Shown: positions 1-9,420, counted from the first letter of the stretch. The stretch: 64,000 bases of DNA from Saturnia japonica (GCA_033032175.1 CM065313.1:11385327-11449326); one strand, 5' to 3'. The notes: a model not told the origin generated them from the sequence alone. Program-made: numbers and translations.

Positions 1-393
1 ATAGTCCGTATCCTTCAATTCTTGAACCAATTGAATTTTATAGGCTTTTAGATGTAAGTCTTTCTTTAAAATCGAATGTAAAGACGATTTTTTGATGTTC
101 AACGCTTGGCTTCGCTTTCGGATGGATAAAGACGGATTTTGACGAACCGACGCCTCAACTTCTTCAATTGTTTCTTCATCGCGAACTGAACGAGGACGAC
201 CAGAGTTTTGAATTTTAACTGTCGCACCTGTATTCTCGAACATCCTGATCCATTTCCTAATGCTATCGTCACTTGGCGCGTGGCGTGTACGATATTCCGC
301 ACGATAGAGACGTTGAGCAGTCACTATTGAATCACCATTACGATAATACGATCGTACACAAAATGCGCGATGCGTCCCCGAGTACTGTTCCAT
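1..393 (-). CDS. Mariner/Tc1-like transposase, N-terminal part, runs off the window
   Basis: An uninterrupted reading frame of 131 codons runs leftward from an ATG at 393 to base 1 with no stop. It starts MEQYSGTHRAF and has an N-terminal helix-turn-helix of the arthropod DUF4817 type (a SYYRNGDS core, then an IRKWIRMFE segment at about residues 44-52). A second helix-turn-helix follows, with the family phrase GRPRSVRDEE near residues 65-74, then LSIRKRSQALNI. The DDE catalytic part lies outside the window. By family this protein would bind the element's inverted repeats and cut and paste it. The frame is open as far as visible, so the copy may be young. The ATG fits the family N-terminus and lies about 120 bp inside the probable element end. 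It is not a host gene. Confidence 0.85.
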   Translation of the reverse strand, partial: MEQYSGTHRAFCVRSYYRNGDSIVTAQRLYRAEYRTRHAPSDDSIRKWIRMFENTGATVKIQNSGRPRSVRDEETIEEVEASVRQNPSLSIRKRSQALNIKKSSLHSILKKDLHLKAYKIQLVQELKDTDY

Positions 394-512
394 CGTGACT
401 AAAACTCCACAAAATAGCGGACGCCACGAACCCCTCCCCGCACCCTTTAGACGCCCCGTTTCGAATATGGCGCGAAAATAAATACCCGATACCCTTTCTG
501 GACACCTTGTAT
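1..512 (-). mobile_element. DNA transposon, right-hand end, partial
   Basis: This encloses the transposase at 1-393. The outer 5' end is probably near 510, where the minus strand reads ACAAGGTGTCCAGAAAGGG, the kind of terminal inverted repeat seen next to DUF4817-type transposases. It is followed by TAT, which suits a TA target. The other terminus is outside the window, so the repeat cannot be confirmed. Confidence 0.6.
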
Positions 513-1203
513 ATAAATTTTAGCTTTCTGCACTCCTCCATATAAACTTTAACTATGCCAAATCTCACAGTCTTCCTTGCACGCAATACGCTTAAAAAGG
601 TGTACAAAGTTTTGTAAAGGATTTTTTAACCGTTTCACCAAAATATCACCAGATCTATATAAATACAATAATTGAGGTTTGCCGTTGTGCGCGAATCACG
701 CAAAAACTACTAGAGAGAATTTGATTATTTTATGTTACTCCTCAAATACTTGATCGTTGGTCCTTTAAAAAAACTATTATGATATCATCATAAACGAAAA
801 TTCTGTAGTCCACGCGAGGTCATCCGCGGGCACAGCTAGCCTTAAATAAAAATGTGCTGACAACCGGTATATCATTAAACCTTAAAAAAGACTCAAATGT
901 AGCGGAAATATACTGTTAGGGGCTTGTTGACCGATTCTCAATATTTTACTTTACTACCTACTGATTTAGTAGTTTTTTAAAATTTAGTATTAGTTATGAC
1001 AAGTTGTTCGTTTGATGAAATAAAAAATTGTAAAGTCCGTTGAGTCGCGACGTTTTTTTTTACACATTTGAGGATAGGATAACTTACATTTGATTAAAAA
1101 ATTTAAATATACCAAAATATGACTTGTAAAAAGAACGAACTGTTTCGAAGTTACCAAGACAGTTTATCACTTATCATTTGTTACTTATAGTACCTACTCC
1201 CTC
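513..1203. other. AT-rich non-coding stretch with one old repeat scrap
   Basis: No coding potential is seen. Bases 806-842 read as the minus-strand form of the common repeat head (GCTAGCTGTGCCCGCGG on the minus strand), also found at 12791, 17039, 30166 and 31749. The rest has no recognisable structure. Confidence 0.5.
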
Positions 1204-1313
1204 CCCAGTGAACACATGACCTATATTTGTTATCACTTGAACATCACATTACATGTAAATATGGCACATAAGATGTAAATGTGATATCAAGCTAAGGTAA
1301 CGTGTTCACTGGG
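1204..1313. repeat. Foldback MITE-like element, about 110 bp
   Basis: The ends are a perfect 12-bp inverted pair: CCCAGTGAACAC at 1204-1215 and GTGTTCACTGGG at 1302-1313. Inside, TATCACTTGAACATCACATT pairs imperfectly with AATGTGATATCAAG, so most of the element can fold on itself. There is no coding capacity and no clear target duplication. Confidence 0.6.
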
Positions 1314-1992
1314 TCATACTGTCCTATTAAAAAATACACTGTAATACTTTAATTTGTTAGTTTTAATATATTTGCACTGTTTGGGGCTTGTTTTCAAACT
1401 TATTAATATTTGCTACATGTAATATCATAATATATAATAAAAGCATTCATAATTTGTATAATGTGTCAATTTGTGAACAATTTTTATTATTATCTAGGTA
1501 TTCGATGTTTTCAGTATATTAAAATGTATTTATTAATCGTACGTTTATTTTAATTAAAAAAAACTAGTTGCTGGTCCTTCAGACGTTTATTCTGTCCTTT
1601 CTGGGTCATAACGAGGGATATGAAATAAGAATTACATATGCATATTCATCGATCTAAGGTTATTTATTTATTTCAGGAAATCTACAGCTCTTAAATTCTA
1701 TCATACATACATACTTAAATTGACATATTGGAGCCAAAATGATTTCAATTGTATTACAAAAAAATAACATCTTATACCTCAGCGTAATGATTAATTAATG
1801 TTATTTGCATCAAAAAGAACGATGTAGTGTTTCTGATGTGAGTGTGTGTGATGTGAGTGTGTGTGATGTTTGTGTGTGTGTTTGCGTTAATATAATGTAC
1901 TAATTACACATTTCTGAATAATATGAATAGCTTTTCCTTTAAACGCTGCAATACTTGAGTTCATAAAAAAGTCCAACATAATAAAGCAAAGA
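1314..1992. other. Non-coding AT-rich stretch
   Basis: No gene or repeat is recognised, except a (TG)n-type microsatellite at about 1834-1883 made of GTGTGTGTGATGTGA-like units. Confidence 0.5.
1834..1883 (+). repeat. Imperfect TG microsatellite
   Basis: Units of GATGTGAGTGTGTGT repeat twice and then decay into a TG run. This is a simple-sequence repeat with no other function visible. Confidence 0.8.
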
Positions 1993-1997
1993 CAGTT
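1993..1997. repeat. Target site duplication, left copy (CAGTT)
   Basis: CAGTT directly precedes the TG end of the left LTR and recurs at 8477-8481 directly after the CA end of the right LTR. Five bases is normal for BEL/Pao integrases. Confidence 0.92.
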
Positions 1998-2326
1998 TGT
2001 AGCATCCGCACCGAACCGAAATAGCGGTGGTTTAGCTACACTGGGTAATTTCGATACGGTAAAAAACGATGTTCAAAAACTAGATAGCACTGGAACAAAT
2101 ACAATGCTCTCACGTACCTTGGACTGCTCCAACACTTACGATGATATCCACCGACACGATTCAGGTCACCATACGAATTCAGATTCGGTTTTGCACAGCG
2201 ATTCTTGTTGCGTGCCTCGCGATAAGAGCTCCAAAATTCGACGAGTACATAAAGCATGACAGCTGTCAGCTGCGTTTGCCAGTCCCATCGAGTATTGATA
2301 ATAAGGTTTTATATGAGTACGAAACA
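1998..2326 (-). repeat. 3' LTR of the BEL/Pao element
   Basis: 329 bp, beginning TG and ending CA. On the sense (minus) strand it starts TGTTTCGTACT and has a TATAAAA box about 13 bp in (plus-strand 2307-2313). It matches 8148-8476 with no difference seen, and 48436-48764 with about four substitutions. Short open frames inside it (73 codons on minus, about 75 on plus) recur in every copy because the LTR recurs; they are not genes. Confidence 0.93.
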
Positions 2327-2337
2327 TCCCGCCCACC
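2327..2337 (-). promoter_or_regulatory. Polypurine tract of the BEL/Pao element
   Basis: The sense strand reads GGTGGGCGGGA immediately before the 3' LTR. An all-purine run apart from one T and one C is where plus-strand DNA synthesis would be primed. Confidence 0.75.
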
Positions 2338-2507
2338 AAAATGCCTATGGTATTTTCTGGTCAAATGATCAATTGGGGAACAAGGATCGGTAGATACGAT
2401 AAGAACGGTAAAAACACTACGATATATTAGAATAGATATACGATAAAATATATATAAAATATAGATACATATAAATACATAGATATAATGAATTTAAGCG
2501 ATTTAAG

Positions 2508-5177
2508 TTAGTCTTCTAGCGGTAGAGGACATAACTTAACTAACGGTCGTTGAATCGTATGATTGTTTGTGGTTTTAACTAATGCAATACGAGGAATGCC
2601 ATCAGTACCAGGCAGAAGATCCACAACTCTGGCAAGAGGCCATTGCAGTGGAGTGCGATTATCGTCCTTGATAATTACCATTGAACCGATTTGTAGTGGT
2701 TTAGAATTTTTGGTCCATTTAGCGCGTTGTGTAAGAGAATTTAGATATTCGTGTTTCCATCTGGACCAGAAACTCTGATGAAAAGATTGTATCAACTGCC
2801 AGCGGTGAAGTCGATTTAGTTTAACATTAGATAGATCATCATCAGGAACAATAGTTAAAGGCTCTAAAGTAAGAAAATGTCCTGGCGTTAAAACTGATAA
2901 GTCATTTGGATCGGAGCTAATGGAACATAGAGGTCGCGAATTTAAAACAGCTTCAATTTGGACGAATAAAGTCGTAAGTTCTTCAAAAGTTAAGATTTGA
3001 TCACCGACCACTCGAAGTAAATGAGATTTAGCCGCTTTAATTTGTATTTCCCATATACCACCAAAATGAGGAGCTGACGGTGGGTTAAATTTAAATTCAA
3101 TATTTTCTGCATTGGAAGCATGTTGCATAAGAGATGAAAGTTGATTTCTAGCTCCTACAAAGTTGGTACCGCAGTCAGCATGAATTATGTTACATCGGCC
3201 GCGACGTGCTACAAAGCGCCGAAGTGCAGCGATAAATCCGTCCGTCGAAAGAGTAGATACCACCTCGAGGTGTACTGCTTTGGTTGCAAGACAAACGAAT
3301 AAACAAAGATAAGCTTTGTCGATCTTAGCACCTCGATGTGGTCCAAGTTTAATGCGAAAGGGTCCACCAAAGTCAACGCCAACGATACAGAATGGTTTTA
3401 TTTGATTTACACGGTACGATGGAAGTTCTGCCATAAAGGGCTGCAAAGGCTTTGGATTCACGCGGTAGCATTTGATACATTTAGCGAGACGATGACGAAT
3501 AGTGCGTTTTGCAGATACTATCCAGAATTGCTGTAGAAGCAAATATTGAGTAGTATTAATTCCCGGATGTAAATAACTGTGATGTATAAAATCAATTACT
3601 AGAAATGTAAAAGGATGGTTAGGCGGTAAGAGAGCAGGGTGCTTTTGTGTATATTCTAAGCCCGAACGAGAAATTCTGCCACCCACCCTGAGTACACCTA
3701 GTTTATCGATAAAAGGATTAAGTTTACGAAAATGTTTTGATAACGGCTTATTTAACTTTAGGTTAATGATTTCTCCTGAAAATGTAGTACCTTGTACATG
3801 TTTTACTAATTGCATCAAAGCATTGTGTCGCTCAAGATTATTGATAAACTTGTAATTATTAAAATTTAAATGTCTACATTTGTTAATGAAACGATAGATG
3901 TAAGCTAATATCCTAACAATTTTTTGCAAAGACGAGAAGCGGTTTAAAAGATTATCAAAAATGTTAGGATCAACTTTAGCGATATTTTTTGATGTTAGAA
4001 CTATTGGTTTACGAGCTTCACTCTCAACAATGGCTTTATCTTCGTGTGATAAGCTAACTGAACATACTGACCAAGATTCTGGATTTTCATGCAACCAATA
4101 CGGTCCCGCCCACCATAACGTATTGTGAAGCAATTCTCTGGGGAATTGACCTCTAGAACAGATGTCAGCAGGATTCTCGCTTGAAGGAACATGGTTCCAG
4201 CATTCGATGGGTGTAATGTCTTGTATGTGGCTAACACGATTAGCGACGAATGTTGACCACCGTGAAGAATGAGAGCGTAACCACGAAAGAACAATTGTCG
4301 AATCTGACCAGAAGTAGACAGCGTCAATTTTAATACGAGAGAGGTAAGTATCGCGTAGGAATTTATATAAGTCTGCAAGCATTACGGCTGCACAGAGCTC
4401 GAGACGTGGTAACGAAATACGTTTTAGAGGTGCGACACGAGCTTTGGAGCAAACCTGGAATACGTGAATTTTACCAACGGAATTAGTAACACGCATATAG
4501 AACACTGTACCCAACGCATTTTCAGAGCTGTCACAAAAGCCGATTAGTTCACACGATTTTACATTTGGACATATGAGTTTACGAGGTATTTTTAGTTGCG
4601 ACAATAGTGGCATTTGATTTCGATATATGCTCCAAGTATTGACGATTTCATCCGGTGGAGTTTGATCCCAGCCAACACCTAGAATCCAAAGCTTTTGAAT
4701 CAAACATTTAGCTTGAATTGTAATAGGAGATAAAAATCCTAACGGATCGAAAATTCGCGCGATTTCACTTAAGATAGAACGTTTAGTGCATACTCGATTT
4801 GAAGGTTTGATTTCAAAAAGAAATGCGTCTACGGTAGGATCCCATCGGAGTCCCAAAACCTTCAACGTTTGTGTTTCCGTATTGTCAAGCGATACAGAAC
4901 CAGTTAGACAACCTTCACTGGGAAGATTGGATAAAAGCTGTGGATTATTACTAACCCACTTTCGAAGTTTGAAACCTCCGAGATCAAAAAGAGCAACGAC
5001 TTGTGATTTTGCATCTTGTGCGAGTTCAAGAGAAGAAAAACCGGTAATGACGTCATCGATATAAACATCCGATAGTACGATTTCTTTTGCGAATCGGTAA
5101 TTATCTCCTTCGTCTTCAGCAAGTTGTCTTAGAGTACGACAAGCTAGATATGGAGACGAAGACAATCCGTAAGTCAC
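2508..5177 (-). CDS. BEL/Pao pol: C-terminal reverse transcriptase, RNase H, integrase
   Basis: An open frame of 889 codons. The first ATG is only where the frame happens to reopen; it is not a true start. It enters reverse transcriptase at TYGLSSSPYLA and has the catalytic YIDD box at residues 39-42. An RNase H-like region follows (LPRLELCAAVMLADLYKF, then FWSDSTIVLSWL). A zinc-binding HH-CC segment (HHSYLHPG, then KCIKCYRVNP) opens the integrase. The integrase core shows the catalytic trio as VDFGGPF, HADCGTNFVG and GGIWE. The C-terminus is DUF5641-like (RWQLIQSFHQSFWSRW, then the RPLVKLCPLP ending). By family the product copies the RNA and inserts the cDNA. The frame is shifted relative to the upstream gag-protease frame because of the deletion near 5234. 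All integrase residues look intact. Confidence 0.93.
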   Translation of the reverse strand: MTYGLSSSPYLACRTLRQLAEDEGDNYRFAKEIVLSDVYIDDVITGFSSLELAQDAKSQVVALFDLGGFKLRKWVSNNPQLLSNLPSEGCLTGSVSLDNTETQTLKVLGLRWDPTVDAFLFEIKPSNRVCTKRSILSEIARIFDPLGFLSPITIQAKCLIQKLWILGVGWDQTPPDEIVNTWSIYRNQMPLLSQLKIPRKLICPNVKSCELIGFCDSSENALGTVFYMRVTNSVGKIHVFQVCSKARVAPLKRISLPRLELCAAVMLADLYKFLRDTYLSRIKIDAVYFWSDSTIVLSWLRSHSSRWSTFVANRVSHIQDITPIECWNHVPSSENPADICSRGQFPRELLHNTLWWAGPYWLHENPESWSVCSVSLSHEDKAIVESEARKPIVLTSKNIAKVDPNIFDNLLNRFSSLQKIVRILAYIYRFINKCRHLNFNNYKFINNLERHNALMQLVKHVQGTTFSGEIINLKLNKPLSKHFRKLNPFIDKLGVLRVGGRISRSGLEYTQKHPALLPPNHPFTFLVIDFIHHSYLHPGINTTQYLLLQQFWIVSAKRTIRHRLAKCIKCYRVNPKPLQPFMAELPSYRVNQIKPFCIVGVDFGGPFRIKLGPHRGAKIDKAYLCLFVCLATKAVHLEVVSTLSTDGFIAALRRFVARRGRCNIIHADCGTNFVGARNQLSSLMQHASNAENIEFKFNPPSAPHFGGIWEIQIKAAKSHLLRVVGDQILTFEELTTLFVQIEAVLNSRPLCSISSDPNDLSVLTPGHFLTLEPLTIVPDDDLSNVKLNRLHRWQLIQSFHQSFWSRWKHEYLNSLTQRAKWTKNSKPLQIGSMVIIKDDNRTPLQWPLARVVDLLPGTDGIPRIALVKTTNNHTIQRPLVKLCPLPLED

Positions 5178-6805
5178 TGTGTTAAGACGATATTCACGAA
5201 GGATTTCACTAGATGAGCTCCTCCAGAATATACGCTGATAATCACGACGTTATGTTCTCGAAAGCGCAGAAGAATACTCAATATATTAGGTTGCAATTTG
5301 GGGCCGATAAATTGTGTATCGTTAAGTGATCTAGAATTAAGATCTTTCGCTGAACCATCGAATACGACGCGCAATCGTGTTGTCTTAGATTCAGGGCGTA
5401 GAACACAATGATGTGGTATATAATATTTTCCCCTGCCCATTTCGTTTACTGGGACTAACGACATATGACCGCTCTCTATGTAATCAGACATAAAATCTGC
5501 GTATTGTGAATGTAGATCCGGATCTCGTGATAGTCTTCGTTCGATAGCGTGGAATCTTCGCAATGCAACATCCCGAGAACCATCGAAGGTTGGTTCTGAT
5601 CCAGTTTTAAAAGGAATACGTACCATATATCGGCCAGATTCATCGCGAGTATGATCAGACTTAAACTTTTGCTCGCATAGTAATTCATCTGGAGTCAATA
5701 TTGATGAACTTGGTACGGAATCAAGTTCCCAAAATCGTTGTACTAAAGCATTTAACTCGTTATCGATATCTGGTAATGTATGTAACAAAGTACTAGACGA
5801 TATGCATGTCTTGCCTAAAAGAATCCAACCAAAAATTGAATTAAACGCGGTAGGTTGGTTGGAACCGCCTTTAATATGTTGGTTAAGAATAGATTCTGCG
5901 AATACGTCCGCAGCGAATAGTAAATCGATAGGTCCTGGAATATCAAAACCAGGATCCGCCAAGGATAACGATTTAATATGTGACCATCCCGATGTGTTCA
6001 ACTGCGCGATTGGTTGATCGCCACATATTTTAGAAATAACGTGCATATTTAATTTGTACAACACTCGACCGTCAGTTCCGACAGAACACACGACATCACC
6101 GATGATCGGTGCTGCCGCATCTCCCAGCCCACTAACGTTCGCGATAGTCTTAACAGATTTTAAGTTTAATTTTTGTATCGCCGATTCAGTAATAAAACTA
6201 CTTTGACTGCCGGTGTCAAATAAAGCACGGAAAGATTGCATGTTGCCTGAAGCATCCAGAATTTGAACGATAGCTGTTGCTAACAGCACGGTAATGTTTG
6301 GTTGAGATCTTGACACCAAAGTTGACCCGATATGCTTTGGCTCGTTATTAGAATTGTCACGATGGAGCAAAGTATGATGTTTATGTTTGCATTTGCGACA
6401 CGAGAAAATCGAATGGCAATTCTTCAGTTGATGTGAAGATTTCAAGCAGTTAAAACACCAGTTCTTTTGTTTAGCTATAAGCTGGCGATCGTCAAGCGAT
6501 TTGTTTAAAAATTCTTGACATGATGTAATTGCATGTGCCTGTTTGCTATAAGGACACTTACCCGAAAATGAGTCAATTTTATTATCAACCACACTCTTTT
6601 TATCATATTTTTCAGATGCAACAACAAGCGCTTGTGAAGTAGCAACATGCTTGTATTGATTTGACACATGCCTATGCTTAGGTGGATATTTTATGACTTC
6701 ATTCGATTCGGAAAAATGTGTGTCACGCAACATAGCTTCGCATTTAGATCGAAGAAAACTCTTAAGTTGATCATAAGACGGTAATTCGATATCTGAATAT
6801 TTTTC
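5174..6805 (-). CDS. BEL/Pao gag-pol middle part: zinc knuckles, protease, start of reverse transcriptase
   Basis: This is the same frame as gag, continuing directly after the amber codon at 6806-6808. The first internal ATG is at 6733, giving 519 codons from there. Counting from that ATG, a knuckle-like CFNC-SSHQLKNC lies near residues 93-106 and a second CRKC-KHHTLLH follows. The aspartic protease site DTGS is at 173-176, within ALFDTGSQSSF. The start of reverse transcriptase appears as YYIPHHCVLRPES, then RVVFDGSAK and LNDTQFIGPKLQPN. After NVVII the frame goes into unrelated codons and stops at 5174. The adjoining pol frame resumes with about 20-25 residues missing, so the motif A aspartate is lost. 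By family the protease would mature the polyprotein. As it stands this copy yields no contiguous polymerase. Confidence 0.9.
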   Translation of the reverse strand, partial: EKYSDIELPSYDQLKSFLRSKCEAMLRDTHFSESNEVIKYPPKHRHVSNQYKHVATSQALVVASEKYDKKSVVDNKIDSFSGKCPYSKQAHAITSCQEFLNKSLDDRQLIAKQKNWCFNCLKSSHQLKNCHSIFSCRKCKHKHHTLLHRDNSNNEPKHIGSTLVSRSQPNITVLLATAIVQILDASGNMQSFRALFDTGSQSSFITESAIQKLNLKSVKTIANVSGLGDAAAPIIGDVVCSVGTDGRVLYKLNMHVISKICGDQPIAQLNTSGWSHIKSLSLADPGFDIPGPIDLLFAADVFAESILNQHIKGGSNQPTAFNSIFGWILLGKTCISSSTLLHTLPDIDNELNALVQRFWELDSVPSSSILTPDELLCEQKFKSDHTRDESGRYMVRIPFKTGSEPTFDGSRDVALRRFHAIERRLSRDPDLHSQYADFMSDYIESGHMSLVPVNEMGRGKYYIPHHCVLRPESKTTRLRVVFDGSAKDLNSRSLNDTQFIGPKLQPNILSILLRFREHNVVIISVYSGGAHLVKSFVNIVLTQ

Positions 6806-7657
6806 CTAAAAACTACGGCGGATATCTTTGTCAAGTTTCGATAAAATGTGATAAACTAAAACAAAATCCCAATTCGCAACCGGTAAGTTGATCGTTTTTA
6901 GAATACTCAAATTCTCTTCGAAAAGATCAAGCGACTTCTGGAACTCGCGCGCGTTGATGTATTTAAAGTCAATATTTAAAATATCTCTCCAACAGCTAAA
7001 CGCTAAGGTACGTTTACACTTGTAGCGAGCAATAAGTGAATTATACGCATCATGATAATGTTCGTGAGTCATAGGGTACGCTTTTACTACTAACAACGCA
7101 TCGCCGCTAAGAGAAGATATCAAATAATGAAACTTTTCCGTATCTGTAAGTGAAGTAGAATTATGAATTAAAGCGTTAAAAGTATCAAAATATTCGGGCC
7201 ATTGTTTGATGTTCCCGCCGAAATTAGGCAGAACGATTTTCGGCAAACGAATATTATGTGATGAAGTCCTATGCGATTGATTAGATTCACTTTTAGTTAA
7301 TTTCCGGTGAATCGATAATATTCGATAATACATATCATCAAAATGTTCTTGGATTTCATTTTCGTTGTCATCCGAGTTATCTATTAGGTCTAAAATAGTA
7401 ACATGCGCGTTCTCGAAACTCGACGTAATTTCTTTAACATCCTGATGATATGATAAAAATAAGTCGCTGTGTGAAGGGTCCTCTATAGCTAAAGTACCGA
7501 TTTCCAAAGCCTTTGCTAACCGTTTAATAGCAATTGTACGTTTTCTGCGTAAAGATGCTAAGTCTTGAATTGTATGAGATTGCTCAAAAGAGGTCGATTT
7601 AGCCTTTGTTAAACTTGGCATTTTACGCGTAGTATGTTTTCTAAGGATCGGCATCAT
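6806..7657 (-). CDS. BEL/Pao gag N-terminal part, ending at an in-frame amber codon
   Basis: 283 codons from an ATG-ATG start (MMPILRKHTTRK). The N-terminal 130 residues are charged and helical. From about residue 132 the DUF1759-type signature of BEL/Pao Gag appears: RLPKIVLPNFGGN, WPEYFDTFNALIHN, then KFHYLISSLSGDA. The product would form the retrotransposon capsid. The frame stops at TAG (6806-6808, after DIRRSF). The codons just after the stop are still Gag-like and in frame, up to the zinc knuckles. The stop is therefore either a point mutation or a readthrough site. The 5' leader lies at 7658-8122. Confidence 0.9.
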   Translation of the reverse strand: MMPILRKHTTRKMPSLTKAKSTSFEQSHTIQDLASLRRKRTIAIKRLAKALEIGTLAIEDPSHSDLFLSYHQDVKEITSSFENAHVTILDLIDNSDDNENEIQEHFDDMYYRILSIHRKLTKSESNQSHRTSSHNIRLPKIVLPNFGGNIKQWPEYFDTFNALIHNSTSLTDTEKFHYLISSLSGDALLVVKAYPMTHEHYHDAYNSLIARYKCKRTLAFSCWRDILNIDFKYINAREFQKSLDLFEENLSILKTINLPVANWDFVLVYHILSKLDKDIRRSF

Positions 7658-8122
7658 GAACTATTTTAGGTTCGATAATTGAAAAAAGAAATTCAAATTA
7701 ATTTGACACGTGAAGAAAAAAGAATTCAATTTTAAAAACGTAAACAAATGAATTTTCGAATTTATATTTCGATTTGCAACAAATGACAAAAATATGTAAG
7801 AAAATTTGAAAGGTCACAATATATGATAAAATATATGTATTTATATATATAATACTATTTAGTCGATGAAATTATTATAAGCCGATGAAATTAATTAAGT
7901 ACCGATGAAATATAGTGATTACTTAATTAGATCTTACAATAATTTCCGATGACACACAAATGATATATATGTGAAATATCTGTTCGATGGTAACTATTGT
8001 ACGATTTAGATATATATGAATAGGTATTTAGGTATGATTACTCGCAATATTAAGTAAGAACTACGACGATGACCAGAAATACCACAAACATATACCACGA
8101 TTGAGAATAATATCGGTGGAAA
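7658..8122 (-). other. 5' leader of the BEL/Pao element
   Basis: About 465 bp between the primer-binding site and the gag ATG, with no long frame. Short repeats of the form CGATGAAATTA occur at 7863-7912. The packaging signal would be expected here, but none is identifiable by eye. Confidence 0.7.
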
Positions 8123-8139
8123 TCCCGGGTTCGGCACCA
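8123..8139 (-). promoter_or_regulatory. Primer-binding site of the BEL/Pao element
   Basis: The sense strand reads TGGTGCCGAACCCGGGA, eight bases after the 5' LTR. The TGG start is the complement of a tRNA CCA end. The rest resembles the complement of insect tRNA-Phe 3' ends with one A missing (GCCGAACCC against GCCGAAACCC). The primer assignment is from memory of tRNA sequences and is tentative. Confidence 0.7.
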
Positions 8140-8147
8140 AAAAAAAA

Positions 8148-8476
8148 TGTAGCATCCGCACCGAACCGAAATAGCGGTGGTTTAGCTACACTGGGTAATT
8201 TCGATACGGTAAAAAACGATGTTCAAAAACTAGATAGCACTGGAACAAATACAATGCTCTCACGTACCTTGGACTGCTCCAACACTTACGATGATATCCA
8301 CCGACACGATTCAGGTCACCATACGAATTCAGATTCGGTTTTGCACAGCGATTCTTGTTGCGTGCCTCGCGATAAGAGCTCCAAAATTCGACGAGTACAT
8401 AAAGCATGACAGCTGTCAGCTGCGTTTGCCAGTCCCATCGAGTATTGATAATAAGGTTTTATATGAGTACGAAACA
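8148..8476 (-). repeat. 5' LTR of the BEL/Pao element
   Basis: 329 bp, TG...CA, with no difference seen against 1998-2326. On the minus strand the TATAAAA box (plus-strand 8457-8463) would start the genomic transcript near the outer end. The right flank repeats the CAGTT duplication at 8477-8481. Confidence 0.93.
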
Positions 8477-8481
8477 CAGTT

Positions 8482-8879
8482 TTTTCAAAAAAAATCCAAT
8501 ATATCCGGGTGTTATGTAATTTTTCTTTCCTAGACGCTATTCGAACTGTTACTATAACATAAACATTTTGTTTCATAACCAAATCGGTCCAGTTCTCAAG
8601 TGTTGCGATTACCAAAGAACAACGTTTCATTTATACATTATAGAGATAACGAGTTATTTATGTGGGTAAAGCAATTAATATACCTACTCATACTTTGGAG
8701 GGGTTAGATTAAGTTTTTTTATTCGGAAAAAATCCATTTTGCTTCTCGTTTCAAAGGGAACCGACGCGTCCGTGCGAGTGAAGGCAATTACAATGGAAGC
8801 TACTTACGGTTGGAAAAAACCATCTGTTTTCTGACTAAATTCCTCAAAGTAACTCAGTATACACATTTTGTATCTTTTA
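8482..8879. other. Non-coding flank of the BEL/Pao insertion
   Basis: Nothing is recognised in this stretch. It is presumably the continuation of the AT-rich DNA left of 1993, split by the insertion. Confidence 0.4.
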
Positions 8880-9100
8880 AGAATCTCCAACAATAAGCAT
8901 TTTTGTCTTTAAAATAATCGGAAGCGGCGGGTAGCATGATTCTCGTGCGTGTCCGACTGGAGAAATACTTTCATCCTACAGAAAATCGTAGCCAAATAAC
9001 TTTGCGTTGTGTTCCTACGGTGAGTCGAGCTTCCAGAGCTCCTTGGGTACAAGGTCGGCAACGCACAACCAACTTCAAAAAAGGAGGAGGAGGATCTCAA
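8880..9100. repeat. Composite of old repeats
   Basis: Bases 8885-8970 (AATAAGCATTTTTGTCTTTAA) are a minus-strand copy of the repeat seen at 31746-31850 and 19505-19645. Bases 8975-9065 match the LINE-tail repeat of 32140 and 46850 (CGTAGCCAAATAACTTTG, then GGTCGGCAACGC). Bases 9070-9100 (ACTTCAAAAAAGGAGGAGGA) are a further widespread lepidopteran repeat motif. These appear to be fragments inserted next to one another. Confidence 0.65.
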
Positions 9101-9420
9101 TTTGAATGTACCTAGGTATCGATATTTTTTAGCCATATCATCATTGTTTATGAACTGATTTATTATAAATGATTCTTTTTTTTTTTTTTGTTAAAATTTT
9201 TATCGTTATCCTATCCAATAAATCAATTCGTGAAGTGTATATTCTAACCTATTCCTAAGTTTTTGTACTTGCAATATGTCTATGCTTTATTTTATTTTAT
9301 TGTAACTACCTACATAAATTTTCTGGGAAGTGATTTCTTACACATTTTTATAACAATATAATTTACATATATGTAACTACGTTTATCTGGTTCACATATC
9401 CCCTAGGTTTATGATCTGTT

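Larger units (their letters stand above)
1998..8476 (-). mobile_element. BEL/Pao LTR retrotransposon, nearly full length, defective
   Basis: The 6,479-bp element reads on the minus strand. It is bounded by two 329-bp LTRs and a 5-bp direct duplication, CAGTT, at 1993-1997 and 8477-8481. In transcript order it has the 5' LTR (8148-8476), a primer-binding site, gag with a DUF1759-type region, zinc knuckles, an aspartic protease (DTGS), reverse transcriptase, RNase H, integrase, a DUF5641-type C-terminus, a polypurine tract and the 3' LTR (1998-2326). This order and these domains are diagnostic of BEL/Pao. Reading base by base I see no difference between the LTRs, so the insertion is young. Two lesions break the gag-pol frame: an amber codon at 6806-6808, and a deletion near 5234 that removes reverse transcriptase motif A and shifts the frame. 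The copy cannot encode its own active polymerase. Confidence 0.95.

Noticed and set aside
2508..7657. Host genes encoding integrase-like or protease-like proteins
   Set aside because: LTRs, target duplication, primer site and domain order show a retrotransposon and no domesticated gene. The broken frame also argues against host use.
8186..8407. A 73-codon frame identical at three places (also 2036-2257 and, nearly, 48474-48695), which could look like a conserved small gene
   Set aside because: All three lie inside the 329-bp LTR and are copied with it. The overlapping opposite-strand frames are equally conserved, so there is no coding-specific signal.
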